This document shows positions 20,775-30,723 of a stretch of DNA of 64,000 bases, in pieces. The position numbers and the translations under genes are program-made. Position 1 is the first letter of the stretch. Each line of letters opens with the position of its first letter. Origin of the DNA: an uncultured Elusimicrobia bacterium (GTDB taxonomy: Bacteria; Elusimicrobiota; Elusimicrobia; Elusimicrobiales; UBA9959). The DNA is taken from positions 1 to 64,000 of the forward strand of contig CAIPTO010000082.1 in the NCBI GenBank assembly GCA_903867985.1. Direction: 5' to 3'. Under the pieces are notes generated by a model. It was not told the DNA's origin and made no database searches. It worked only from the letters and a program-made list of their open reading frames with translations.

Positions 20775-20913
20775 TTGCCATAAGCCATAGGCTTTAGGCT
20801 ATAAGCTTTAAGCCATACGCGGAAAATAGGAACTCTCTAAAGTATACGGCGTACGACAAATAGCAATCGGCAGCCGGTATTCTGCCTATGGCGTATGGCT
20901 TAAAGCTTATAGC
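20774..20913. repeat. Solo word-repeat hairpin element (GCCATAAGCC/GCTTTAAG family)
   Basis: 23-bp perfect inverted repeat 20798..20820 / 20891..20913; left end ATTGCCATAAGCCATAGGCTTTAGGC identical to 56758..56783. Confidence 0.85.
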
Positions 20914-20921
20914 AGTTTATT

Positions 20922-23129
20922 ATGCCCGACAAATTTGTTTTACCGGAAGAAAATTTAAAAAAAGCGGTAATTCCACTTGAGGGCGTCCATTGTGCCAGCT
21001 GTGTTGAGCGCGTCGAGAGCGGCCTCGCCCGCATGCCCGGCATCCGCAGGGTTTCCGTCCATCTTCCTTCAAGAACCGCTTTTCTAACCTATGACCCGGC
21101 ACTCGCCACCACCGAAGCGATAACGCTGCGGATCGCCGAATTGGGCTACAAGGCGCTTGCTGTTTCCCAGTCGCCGGCTAAGGCCGAAAATATCGCCGGG
21201 GCGGAACTTGAGCGTGAGAAGCGCTATTTCCTGAAAAAATTTCTCGTCTCGCTCGCGGTTACGGGTTTCCTGCTGATGGGCCGCGTTTTTGATTCTTCGC
21301 CGTATACCATGATGATCGCCGCCGCCTTTGCCTGGTGGTGGTGCGGCTCCCATTTCCACGCCGGCCTTATCCGTTCGCTTAAGGCGCGCGCCGCGGATAT
21401 GAATACGCTGGTCTCTTTAAGCACCAGCGTCACTTTTTTCTACGGTGTATTCATTACTGTTTTTCCGGCCGCTATGTCCATGTCATACCACGCGCAGTGG
21501 CACGAGGTGGCCATGCTTATCACCTTTATAAATCTCGGGCGTTGGCTTGAAGCCCGCTCAAAGAGCGCGGCGGCGGCAGCGGTCTCCAATCTGTTTAAAA
21601 TCGCGCCCAAGTTCGCGCGCCGTGTCAGGGACGGCAGAGAGGAACTCATACGCGCTGAAGAAATACTGCCCGGCGACGTGATCTCGCTCCGGCCCGGGGA
21701 ACAAGTGCCGGTGGACGGGGCGGTTCTGAGCGGCTTTTCAGCCATAGACGAAGCCCTTCTGACCGGGGAGGCGCTGCCGCAGGAGAAAAGTCCCGGTTCC
21801 AGGATTTACGCGGGGACGATAAATACTACCGGCGCGCTGGAATTCTCAGCCACCGGAGTAGGGGAAGATATGGTCCTGATGAAGATCATCAAGGCCGTGG
21901 AAGAAAGTCAGGCGGCTAAAACCTCCACCCAGCGGCTGGTTGACCGCATCGCGGCCTGGTTCGTGCCTTTTGTCCTGCTTACGGCTTTTACGGCGCTGGG
22001 ATTCTGGCTTTATTATACCGACGTTTCCCGCTCGGTAAATGTGTTCGCGGCTGTGCTGGCGGTGGCCTGTCCCTGCGCTCTGGGGCTGGCCGTCCCCATG
22101 GCCTTGGCGGTCGGTTTCGGCCGGGCAGCCGGCCTCGGAATCCTAATAAATAACGGCGACGTACCTGAGCGCATTTCCAAAGTTGACGTTGTCATCTTCG
22201 ATAAGACCGGCACCATAACCGAAGGCCGTCTTAAAGTATCAAAGCTGCGGCCCTGGAAGATAAGCGAAACCGAATTTCTGGCGCTGCTTTTAAGCGCCGA
22301 ATCCAAATCAGAGCATCCCTTCGCGGCTGCGGTAAGACTTTACGCAGAAGGCCGCGTGCCTTCTTATGAGGCCCCGTCCGCTATAGAGGTGGTCCCCGGT
22401 AAGGGCGTAGCCGTTCAACTTAAGGACCGTGAGATCAAGGCGGGAAGTCAGAAGTGGTTCGTTGAGGAGGGGATAGCGCTGCCCGCGGATTCATTGGCGG
22501 AACTCAGGAATGATGACGGCTCTCTTCTCCTGCTGGCCGAAAACGGGCGGTTTGTCGGATATGTCGTGCTTGCCGATTCTATGCGCCCCGAAGCCGCCGG
22601 GCTCATCAAAGAGCTTGCTTCAATGGGCATAAAGCCTGTAATCGCTTCCGGAGACCGCGCGGCCGCGGTTTCAGCGGCCGCGGTAACGCTGGGCATTACT
22701 GAATTTTACTCCGAGGTTTTTCCAGAGGAGAAACGGCAGATCGTCCTGCGTCATAAAGCGCTTGGGCTGAAGGTCGCGGTCGTGGGTGACGGCTTTAACG
22801 ACGCGGCGGCTCTCTCAGAAGCCGATATCGGAATAGCCCTACGGTCCGGCACAGATATCGCGGTCAAAGCAAGCGATATCACGCTTATGCATAACGGCAT
22901 TGCCGGCGTAGCCCAGGCTGTGAAACTCGCCAGGATAATCCGCAGGGTTATTATCGAGAACCTGCTCTGGGCCTTTGCTTATAATATCATCCTCATCCCG
23001 CTCGCGGCAGGCGCCTTTTACCCGGCGTTCGGTCTGACCATCCCGCCGTATTTCGCCGGGGGCGCTATGGCCTTAAGTTCTGTTTCGGTGGTGATGAATT
23101 CGTTACGGCTTAAAAAGATGAAAATTTAA
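20922..23129 (+). CDS. copA: Heavy-metal (Cu-type) translocating P-type ATPase
   Basis: HMA motif GVHCASCVERVESGL; CPCALGLAVPMA; DKTGTITEG; GDGFNDAAAL. Confidence 0.88.
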   Translation: MPDKFVLPEENLKKAVIPLEGVHCASCVERVESGLARMPGIRRVSVHLPSRTAFLTYDPALATTEAITLRIAELGYKALAVSQSPAKAENIAGAELEREKRYFLKKFLVSLAVTGFLLMGRVFDSSPYTMMIAAAFAWWWCGSHFHAGLIRSLKARAADMNTLVSLSTSVTFFYGVFITVFPAAMSMSYHAQWHEVAMLITFINLGRWLEARSKSAAAAAVSNLFKIAPKFARRVRDGREELIRAEEILPGDVISLRPGEQVPVDGAVLSGFSAIDEALLTGEALPQEKSPGSRIYAGTINTTGALEFSATGVGEDMVLMKIIKAVEESQAAKTSTQRLVDRIAAWFVPFVLLTAFTALGFWLYYTDVSRSVNVFAAVLAVACPCALGLAVPMALAVGFGRAAGLGILINNGDVPERISKVDVVIFDKTGTITEGRLKVSKLRPWKISETEFLALLLSAESKSEHPFAAAVRLYAEGRVPSYEAPSAIEVVPGKGVAVQLKDREIKAGSQKWFVEEGIALPADSLAELRNDDGSLLLLAENGRFVGYVVLADSMRPEAAGLIKELASMGIKPVIASGDRAAAVSAAAVTLGITEFYSEVFPEEKRQIVLRHKALGLKVAVVGDGFNDAAALSEADIGIALRSGTDIAVKASDITLMHNGIAGVAQAVKLARIIRRVIIENLLWAFAYNIILIPLAAGAFYPAFGLTIPPYFAGGAMALSSVSVVMNSLRLKKMKI

Positions 23130-23170
23130 TACAATGCCGGCCGCCCGGCAGCTAAAAAAGGAGATATCTC

Positions 23171-23578
23171 ATGAAAAATAAATCTACCCGTTTCGGCTAT
23201 ACCTCGGCCCAGGCCCAGAGCGTGAATAAAATAAAGCTTCCGCCCATTGAGGCCTGGGAAAACCAGTATAAGCGGGATTACACTATCAGGATCATACATC
23301 CGGAATTCACCTCGGTCTGCCCTAAAACAGGCCTGCCGGATTTCGGCACTATTACAGTGGAGTATGTGCCGGGCAAACTTTGTCTTGAATTAAAATCGCT
23401 TAAATATTATTTTCTGCAATACCGCAACCTGGGTATTTTTATGGAAAACATCGCCAACCGCGTGCTTGACGATGTCGTCGCGGCCATAAAGCCCAAATCC
23501 TGCGTAGTCACGGGTGAATTTACGCCCCGCGGCGGCCTCCGTTCCGTCATTGAAGCAAAGTACAATCGTAAACTTTAG
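23171..23578 (+). CDS. queF: NADPH-dependent preQ0 reductase QueF
   Basis: FTSVCPKTGLPDFGTITVEYVPGKLCLELKSLKYY...RNLGIFMENIANRV. Confidence 0.95.
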   Translation: MKNKSTRFGYTSAQAQSVNKIKLPPIEAWENQYKRDYTIRIIHPEFTSVCPKTGLPDFGTITVEYVPGKLCLELKSLKYYFLQYRNLGIFMENIANRVLDDVVAAIKPKSCVVTGEFTPRGGLRSVIEAKYNRKL

Positions 23579-23690
23579 ATGGCGGGTGGTGTTGTGGCAA
23601 TGGCAATCCGTTTTTTTGTAGTCTTTCAGAAAGCGGCTGGCGCTTTCGGCGTCGGGAAACCTGGTTTAGGGGCGGACATTCGGTGAAATA

Positions 23691-24410
23691 ATGGCGAATA
23701 TAAAAGTCGTTCTGGTCACTCGTGATCTGGGGGTCGCGGGGTTTTGCGCCGCGGCCTTCAATAATTCTTTTGCGGATTTTGAATGCGCCTGCGACTCCGG
23801 AAAATTCAGGGAAGCGCTGAAAGCCGGGTTCGACGCCATTCTGCTGGATATGGCTGATCTGGCTGATTTGACGGGCTTTAAAACCACGGAAGACGCGTGC
23901 GGCCATCTCAGGAGACTGGGGCGTAAAAATGTGATAATCGTCATGAGCGCAGCCGTTCTGCCTCCGGGTCAGGTGGTGTCCATTTTAAACAGCGGCGCGA
24001 ACGATGTTATTACCGGAGAATGGCGGTTTCGGGTGATAGCGGAACAGGTAAAAGCGCTGGTTAACTTCTCCTCCGTGGGAATTAAAAAAAGCAGAAAAAA
24101 GGTATCCCTGAACGACGGCTCCATCACCATGGATATCGCGGCCCGGAGATGTATGGTAACGGAGGGCGCCGCCTCCGCGAGAGAGGTTTCCCTGACCGGA
24201 AATGAATTCAAGATTTTAAACCTTATGGTTTCGCGCAAAGGTGCGCTTGTTACCTATATGGATTTTAAGAATAAGCTGTGGCCGGACAGGATGTTCCAGG
24301 CCGAAGTCAAGCACTCCCTTCTGCAGCATCTGACCGATCTGAGAAGGAAGCTGGGCCCGCTGGGCGCGCGGATAGAAAATGTGTGGGGAGAAGGGTTCCG
24401 GATAACCTGA
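23691..24410 (+). CDS. Winged-helix response regulator with divergent REC domain
   Basis: C-terminal LTGNEFKILNLMVSRKGALVTYMDFKNKLWP...LRRKLGPLGARIENVWGEGFRI. Confidence 0.85.
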   Translation: MANIKVVLVTRDLGVAGFCAAAFNNSFADFECACDSGKFREALKAGFDAILLDMADLADLTGFKTTEDACGHLRRLGRKNVIIVMSAAVLPPGQVVSILNSGANDVITGEWRFRVIAEQVKALVNFSSVGIKKSRKKVSLNDGSITMDIAARRCMVTEGAASAREVSLTGNEFKILNLMVSRKGALVTYMDFKNKLWPDRMFQAEVKHSLLQHLTDLRRKLGPLGARIENVWGEGFRIT

Positions 24411-25879
24411 TGTCGATAAAAATTAAAATAAGTCTAATCATGGCCGTCCTTGTGGTTTTGGTGCTGGTGCTTTTCAGCAGCATCCTTTATTTTTCACAGA
24501 GCCGTGTTATTTACGCGCAGGAGCGTCTCCGGCACGCTACAATAGCCGAGTCGCTGGCGCAGGTGGCGGAGGAGAGCCTGCTTAGCGGTGACGACTTTTC
24601 GCTGATAAATTACACTTTCAAACTTACGAAAAATTCCGCCCTGGTAGCGGCTTACGTTTTTGACGGGCAAAAGTATCTTTCTCACACGAACAAGCAGCTT
24701 GTCCGGATCGTAGTGGCGACCCCGCAGGAATTTAGCGGGCCGGACGACGAGACCATCTCGAAAGAAATAATAGTCGGCGGGAACAGATATCTGGTCCGTA
24801 CGGTCTTTTCAAAAAAAATCGTCACGGTGGTGATGCGGTCAGCTCTTGACCGGATCTTCCTGGAAATACTGAAGGTTTCCCTGGTGGTTTTTTTGATAAG
24901 TATGGTCACGGCTTATTTCTTCGCCCTGAGTCTGGTCGCCCCGGTGCTGAAATTGTCCCTGGCCGCGCGCGAAGTGGGAAAAGGGGATCTCAGCGTGGAA
25001 ATGGAAACCTCCGTGCCGGACGGCGGCGGGGATGAGATGGAAACGCTCAAAAGGGACTTCAATTCCATGGTGGCCAGACTGCGCCAGCTTGACGAGATGA
25101 AGAAAGACTTTGTCTCTTCCGTCACACATGAGCTTAAATCTCCGCTCAGCGCGGTGGAATCCTACGTTGACCTTCTGAGCACGGGTTTTGTCCGCGCACA
25201 GGGAAAGGCTGACGCAGGCATGAAGCAGACGCTGGCCGAATGGATCGGGGACGTCGCCTATATACAGCAGAATACCAGGCGGCTTTTCGCGTTTATTAAC
25301 GATCTGCTGGATACGGCGAAAATGGAACGCGGCGCTTTCGGTATAAAAAAATCAAAAGTGGAGATGGCGGAGCTTATCACGCAGGCGATCCGTGTTTTTT
25401 CCTTAAAAGCGGAGAGTTTGGGGGTGAAGCTTGATACGGAAGCGTCTCTTGTCCGGCTTCCGGCAATGATGGTGGATGGCGAACGTGTTAAGCAGGTGCT
25501 CCTTAATCTCATTTCAAACGCCTTAAAATATACGCGGCCCGGGGGGAGAATAACGGTGTCAGCTGAGATGGTTGACGATTTGCGTCTGACATTTTTGTGT
25601 AAAAGGCATCAGCCGTCCGGCGCCGGCGGCGCCCAGGCAAGTTACGCTTTGATTTGCGTATCGGACACCGGCGTGGGTATTCCGGCCGGGGATCTTGAAA
25701 GGGTGTTTGGCAAATTTGAACAGGTTAAGACCTCCGGATATCTGGTTAAGGGCGCCAAAGGCGTAGGGCTGGGGCTTTATATAGCTAAAAGTATCGTTGA
25801 GGCGCATGGCGGGGATATATGGGTTGAAAGCGCGGAGGGGGCCGGCAGCCGGTTTTACTTCGCGCTTCCCAGGGAATAA
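24410..25879 (+). CDS. Membrane sensor histidine kinase (HAMP-HisKA-HATPase)
   Basis: FVSSVTHELKSPLSAVESYVDLL, LLNLISNALKYTRPGG, SDTGVGIPAGDLERVFGKFEQ, GVGLGLYIAKSIVEAHGG; ATGA overlap with upstream stop. Confidence 0.94.
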   Translation: MSIKIKISLIMAVLVVLVLVLFSSILYFSQSRVIYAQERLRHATIAESLAQVAEESLLSGDDFSLINYTFKLTKNSALVAAYVFDGQKYLSHTNKQLVRIVVATPQEFSGPDDETISKEIIVGGNRYLVRTVFSKKIVTVVMRSALDRIFLEILKVSLVVFLISMVTAYFFALSLVAPVLKLSLAAREVGKGDLSVEMETSVPDGGGDEMETLKRDFNSMVARLRQLDEMKKDFVSSVTHELKSPLSAVESYVDLLSTGFVRAQGKADAGMKQTLAEWIGDVAYIQQNTRRLFAFINDLLDTAKMERGAFGIKKSKVEMAELITQAIRVFSLKAESLGVKLDTEASLVRLPAMMVDGERVKQVLLNLISNALKYTRPGGRITVSAEMVDDLRLTFLCKRHQPSGAGGAQASYALICVSDTGVGIPAGDLERVFGKFEQVKTSGYLVKGAKGVGLGLYIAKSIVEAHGGDIWVESAEGAGSRFYFALPRE

Positions 25880-25882
25880 AAT

Positions 25883-26245
25883 ATGAAAATGATACTTGTC
25901 GTGGATGATGAGGAAGATTTTCACAGGGTGCTCAGGCGGGTGCTTGAGCCGGAAGGCTATAAGGTGGTTTCTTCGCTCAGCGCTGAGGAGGCTATGCGGC
26001 TGCTGGATGCCGTGGTGCCGGACTTGGCGATACTGGACTGGAACCTGCCCGGCATTACCGGGGTGGAATTAGCTAAGGCGATGAAGCAGAACCCGCGGTT
26101 TCAGAAAATTCCGCTGATAATGTACACTGTCAGGGAAAGTGAGATCGACCAGGTGGACGCGTATTCCTACGGCATACAGTTTTTTCTCACCAAACCCGTG
26201 GGATCCGCCGTACTCATCGCTAAAGTCAAACAGTTGCTTCAGTAG
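25883..26245 (+). CDS. Response regulator (REC only)
   Basis: MILVVDDEEDFHRVLRRVL...DLAILDWNLPGITGVEL...FFLTKPV. Confidence 0.92.
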   Translation: MKMILVVDDEEDFHRVLRRVLEPEGYKVVSSLSAEEAMRLLDAVVPDLAILDWNLPGITGVELAKAMKQNPRFQKIPLIMYTVRESEIDQVDAYSYGIQFFLTKPVGSAVLIAKVKQLLQ

Positions 26246-26436
26246 ATCCGGGACGCTTGACTGAATGATTGTTGCGGTTTGATCCCCGACGACGCCTCAG
26301 TTTATAAAGTTTGAGGGGGCGGCACGTCTCGTTGTTTTTTTGTCTACCTATGTGGCATCCCGCCCTGTCTGAATCTTGATTAAATCTTGACTATTTCTTG
26401 ATTGTGCTGGCCCCATTTCGGGGGTATACTTTATGT

Positions 26437-27822
26437 ATGACCCATATTAATAGGGGCGAAACTAAAAAAATCCAATCCATCGTGTTGCTGGCCGCGTTAC
26501 TGGTTCTTATGGTGCGGCCCGCGCGCGCCCAATGGGAGAACATCCGCCAGGTTGGGGGAGCCTCATGTCTGATTGAAAGCAGCACGGGGGCGTATCAGAC
26601 AAGTTACACGGTAGGCGAACCTTCCGCTTCGTTATATAAAATGGAGACGTCGTCGTCCAGCATGCTCTCTGGTTATCTTTCCCAAATACCGTCAAAGAAT
26701 CTCTCCCTGAATGTCGCGTTTGCGCAGGTCTCAGGCGCGGTCAGCCCCGTGGTTTCCGAGGGCGCGCTTTTGGGTGCCGAAGCCGGCGATCCCGTTAAAT
26801 TCTCTTTTTCAAACGAAGTCTCGTCCGAAGCGGTGGCGCCGGGGCTTGAGGTCGTAGAGGTTCGCGATCACCTCGGCGCGCCGGTAAATTCAACGCGGGC
26901 TATAAGCGTCGCGCTCGTTCCCAACGATACGGCGGTCGCGCTTAATTCCGCCGCCGGCTGGAATAAAGGGAGCGTTTACGCCGTCCGCTATTCTTCTGTG
27001 GTCGTGGATATCAACGGGATACCGCTTTCGCAGGACAACACGTATTATTTTACCGTCAAAATGGACCACCTGGAAAAAAATGTGGCTCTGGCCTTGAGCG
27101 ATCTTAAAACGAAAGTTGAAATCCCTCCCGGCGCTTATTCTTCCGATTTTGGTTTGATCGTTTCAACGGCTCAGAACTCCCCGGCTGTTGCGGCCGCGAA
27201 CGGCAAACTTTCTTCCATGCCCGGCGTCTTTGCCTCGGCGCTCAGGATTTTAAACGCTTCGGCGTTTGACGCTGGCAGCAGGGACGTCCAGCCTTCCCTG
27301 CCCTGCGTTATCTCGTTCCCTTACGCGGACGAGGACGGCGACGGTATCGTGGACGGCAGTTTTCCGTCAGTGAGAGTGAGGGATCTGGCGGTCTGGCGCC
27401 TGGATGAAACAAACGGGCTGTGGGTCAGAAGGACAGGGGCTAATATCGATGAGACGGCCAAAGAGGTGTATTTTAACGTGGAGCATTTTTCATCCTACGC
27501 GCTGATGGGGGTGCCGGATACGGATGTTTCCCTCGTCCGGGCCTACCCCGTGCCTTTCAGTCCTAACTCCGGAAACAGCGATCGCTACGGCGACTGGACT
27601 CGCCTGATAACTTTTACCGATCTTCCCGCCTACGGCAAAATACGTATTTTCACTATCGCCGGAGATCTTGTGAGAACTCTGGACGTTGGTCCGCAGGATG
27701 TCAATACAAAAAAATGGGATGTCAGGAATTCAGCCGGGCAGATAGTTGCCAGCGGCGTTTACATCTGGGAGATAGTTTCCGGCAAGAACAGAAAGACGGG
27801 CAAATTGATGGTGGTGAAGTAA
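26437..27822 (+). CDS. Secreted protein with C-terminal FlgD-like/T9SS-type beta-sandwich domain
   Basis: Signal peptide; C-terminal IRIFTIAGDLVRTLDVGPQDVNTKKWDVRNSAGQIVASGVYIWEIVSGKNRKTGKLMVVK. Confidence 0.7.
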   Translation: MTHINRGETKKIQSIVLLAALLVLMVRPARAQWENIRQVGGASCLIESSTGAYQTSYTVGEPSASLYKMETSSSSMLSGYLSQIPSKNLSLNVAFAQVSGAVSPVVSEGALLGAEAGDPVKFSFSNEVSSEAVAPGLEVVEVRDHLGAPVNSTRAISVALVPNDTAVALNSAAGWNKGSVYAVRYSSVVVDINGIPLSQDNTYYFTVKMDHLEKNVALALSDLKTKVEIPPGAYSSDFGLIVSTAQNSPAVAAANGKLSSMPGVFASALRILNASAFDAGSRDVQPSLPCVISFPYADEDGDGIVDGSFPSVRVRDLAVWRLDETNGLWVRRTGANIDETAKEVYFNVEHFSSYALMGVPDTDVSLVRAYPVPFSPNSGNSDRYGDWTRLITFTDLPAYGKIRIFTIAGDLVRTLDVGPQDVNTKKWDVRNSAGQIVASGVYIWEIVSGKNRKTGKLMVVK

Positions 27823-27823
27823 G

Positions 27824-27873
27824 ACAGTGGATAGTGGTTAGTGGACAGTGGCCGGTAAACCAGTGAGCGGTGG
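27824..27873. repeat. Word repeat (AGTGG-type, one-armed)
   Basis: CAGTGGATAGTGGTTAGTGGACAGTGGCCGGTAAACCAGTGAGCGGTGG. Confidence 0.55.
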
Positions 27874-27896
27874 TAGCTGAAACGGACGGAAAGAAT

Positions 27897-29123
27897 ATGA
27901 AAAAGGTCGAAGCGAAAGGAACGGGAATAAAAGACCACGGCCCGCGCGCGTCTTTTTCCTGTTCTTTTGCCGTCGGCGCGCGCCGCTTGCTGCTGATACT
28001 GGTTGCCTGCTATTTGCTGCCGGTAACGGCTGTGTACGCCGAATCCGGCAAATCCGGAGGCTATTTTTTCAGGGTGATACAGAGCCCCAGGGCTTCCGCA
28101 ATGGGCGAATCCGGCGCCGGGCTTTCCGGCGATCTTTTGGGCGCTTTGGCTCTTAATCCGGCGGCTCTGGGGAGAACGCGTTACAGTGAATTGGCGGTTA
28201 CCTACAATTCCTGGCTTGAGGACATCTCCATGCAGCAGGTCGCCTACGCACACCCGCTCTCAAAGACAAGCGCGCTGGCGGTTTCTGTTTCCCTTCTACA
28301 GATGAAATCTTTCGCGGGGTATGACAGTTTCGGAGGTTATGCCGGTTCCGTGAAAGCGGGTGATTCCGCGTATTCGCTGAGTTATGCCAAAAGAGTTTAT
28401 GGCCCCTGGGATGATCTGAAGTTCGGGATATTTGTGGGCGGAGGGGTAAAATACGCCCGTGAGGTCCTGGATGAATTTTCGGCTTCAACGATGCTTTATG
28501 ACGTCGGTATCCTTTCCATTTCCGAGTTGTTCGGCGGCGTGCTCGGACTTGGTGTTTCGGCCCAATCGCTGGGGCAGGGTTTCAAATTCAATTCCGTCAG
28601 GGATGATCCGCCTTCGGTGCAGAGGGCCGGGGCCGCGTGGACTATCCCGGCTTGGGGAGACCCCCTGACCTTAGCGTTGGATCTCAAAAAGCCGAACGAT
28701 TCCAAGGCGGCCTATTTAGCGGGCCTTGAATATGTCGTCAAGGACCTGGTTTCCGGAAGATTCGGCTACGCGGGGGATGTGGATCTGGGCAACGGCCTGA
28801 GATTTGGAATAGGATTCAATCTTAAGGTCGTTCAGATAGATTACGCGCTTTCCAAGTATGGGGACTTCGGTTATACGCACAGATTCGGGATTTCATATAA
28901 ATTCGGAAAGCCGGTGGAAGTCACGCCGCGCTTTACGCCCCGGCAGGAGAAAGCCAGATGGAAACTGGCCCGGGCCAAAGAGTTTATGAAAGAGAGAAGC
29001 TATTACGAGGCTGTGCTGGAACTTAACGACGCCGTAGAACTTGATCCGAATCTTAAAGAGGCGATGCGTCTTATGGAATACGCCAGAGGGATGATGGAGA
29101 CGGAGACGCCCGGCGCGCGGTAA
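27897..29123 (+). CDS. PorV/PorQ-like outer-membrane protein with C-terminal TPR
   Basis: FRVIQSPRASAMGESGAGLSGDLLGALALNPAALG ... GISYKFG then TPR; RBS GGACGGAAAG before ATG 27897. Confidence 0.75.
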   Translation: MKKVEAKGTGIKDHGPRASFSCSFAVGARRLLLILVACYLLPVTAVYAESGKSGGYFFRVIQSPRASAMGESGAGLSGDLLGALALNPAALGRTRYSELAVTYNSWLEDISMQQVAYAHPLSKTSALAVSVSLLQMKSFAGYDSFGGYAGSVKAGDSAYSLSYAKRVYGPWDDLKFGIFVGGGVKYAREVLDEFSASTMLYDVGILSISELFGGVLGLGVSAQSLGQGFKFNSVRDDPPSVQRAGAAWTIPAWGDPLTLALDLKKPNDSKAAYLAGLEYVVKDLVSGRFGYAGDVDLGNGLRFGIGFNLKVVQIDYALSKYGDFGYTHRFGISYKFGKPVEVTPRFTPRQEKARWKLARAKEFMKERSYYEAVLELNDAVELDPNLKEAMRLMEYARGMMETETPGAR

Positions 29124-29183
29124 GAAAAGGCAACCGTTTAAGCGGCAGGATATAAACCTGAGCGGAGTCGGAATAAGAGGCGT

Positions 29184-30689
29184 ATGAAAACGAAAGGGCT
29201 GCGGGTAATTAAGGGAGCCATCGGCCGTCTGATAGCCAGCGGCTCATTACGCTGCGCTGTCTCTGCCGCGTGGCGGGCTCTGCTTTGTTGCGGCGCCTGC
29301 GCGGGCATCGCTTTTTTTCCGTTTTTTACCGCGACAGCGAGCGTCTCTTACGCCTCCGAGATGAAGTTCCAGGAAAATCTGCAGGCGTTCAAAAGGGGTG
29401 ACTATAAAAACGCGATGCTTGGTTTTATGGATATCGTGATAGAGGATCCCAAAAACGATCTGGCCGGTAAATATTTAAGGGAATCCGGACTAAAGGTCTT
29501 AGAGATCGAGAACGGGAACATTCAGCGCAGAAGAGAAGAGTTGCTCCGCGGCGCCAAAATGATGAAAAAACAGCTTGATTCCCTGGAGAAAGTGAAAGAG
29601 GAGAAGATCCTGGAGTGGGACAAAGTGTTCTTGCGCGTGAAGAAACTTGCCGAAGACCCGGACTCCCTGCGGAAGGTGTTCCCGGCATACGCGGATTTTG
29701 TGGGCAAAACTCCGATCTACGCCGGAAAGCAGACCGAGCTTTATGAAAAAGAGCAAATTATACGGGAGATTCTTGTTAAGACGGTGAAGAAGAGCGCCCC
29801 GGACATAGTGATCATCGGAACCGGCGTCGACGACGCCAGTCTGGCAGGAATGTTCGCCTCCAGATTCGTTTTAAAAGGCGTTCTCGCTGAAAGCGTCCTG
29901 GCTGAGTTATTGCGGATAAAGGATATGAGGGGAAGAATTTCCGCGCTTTTTGAGTACGAGACGCGCGCTCTTGATCTGTACGGAAGGGGCAGGGTTGAGG
30001 AAGCGGACGTCCTTTTCAGGAGAGTTTTAAAGGTTGATACCGGCAATGTCGAAGCGGCTTTTTATTCAAACATTGCTTCTGAGCGTCTTACTGCTTCCTC
30101 GTTTCCGGGCACTCCCCTGCCTGCGGTACGCGCCCCTGCGGCTTCTGCGTGTATTAATGACTTATGTCCGAAGACGGACATGATTGATGCCCGTGCCGGC
30201 GTCGTTACAGATCAGCGCCCGGCGCGCGGAGCGGTAGCATCAATGCCCGCCGGGCTGCCTGAAAAAACTTTAGTCGAGAGCTCTTCCGGCGCTGAGGATG
30301 TCGCGGATGTGGCGTCGGAGGCCCCCGGCCGGCAGGCTTCCGGTACGGCCTCAGCCTCTGCACCGAATCAGCGTCCGCGCGAGACTGGTTCCCCGGTTAA
30401 GCGGACCGTCGCGGAAAAGGGTGCGCGGCCCAGAGGCAGCGCGGACGCCATTACAGAAGCCTATGGCTATCAGATGTCAGCTTCCATTTCGGAAGCGCCA
30501 GTGGAATCCGGGCAAGTCGGAAGCGCGGTGTCGGCTGATAAGCTTTATGAACAGGGCGTGCGAGAATTCTCGGTAGGAAATTACGGCGCCGCCGCTATAA
30601 TCTGGAAAGAATGTCTGCGGATAGACCCCGGCCATAAAAAGGCGAAACTGGGTATTAAAAGGCTGGAATCGGTAGTCGTTGATCAGTAG
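29184..30689 (+). CDS. Secreted/anchored TPR-containing hypothetical protein
   Basis: FKRGDYKNAMLGFMDIVIEDPKNDLAGKYLRES and EQGVREFSVGNYGAAAIIWKECLRIDPGHKKAKLGIKRLE. Confidence 0.65.
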   Translation: MKTKGLRVIKGAIGRLIASGSLRCAVSAAWRALLCCGACAGIAFFPFFTATASVSYASEMKFQENLQAFKRGDYKNAMLGFMDIVIEDPKNDLAGKYLRESGLKVLEIENGNIQRRREELLRGAKMMKKQLDSLEKVKEEKILEWDKVFLRVKKLAEDPDSLRKVFPAYADFVGKTPIYAGKQTELYEKEQIIREILVKTVKKSAPDIVIIGTGVDDASLAGMFASRFVLKGVLAESVLAELLRIKDMRGRISALFEYETRALDLYGRGRVEEADVLFRRVLKVDTGNVEAAFYSNIASERLTASSFPGTPLPAVRAPAASACINDLCPKTDMIDARAGVVTDQRPARGAVASMPAGLPEKTLVESSSGAEDVADVASEAPGRQASGTASASAPNQRPRETGSPVKRTVAEKGARPRGSADAITEAYGYQMSASISEAPVESGQVGSAVSADKLYEQGVREFSVGNYGAAAIIWKECLRIDPGHKKAKLGIKRLESVVVDQ

Positions 30690-30723
30690 ATGATTTCACG
30701 CGGTGGAGTACGGCAGATATAAT

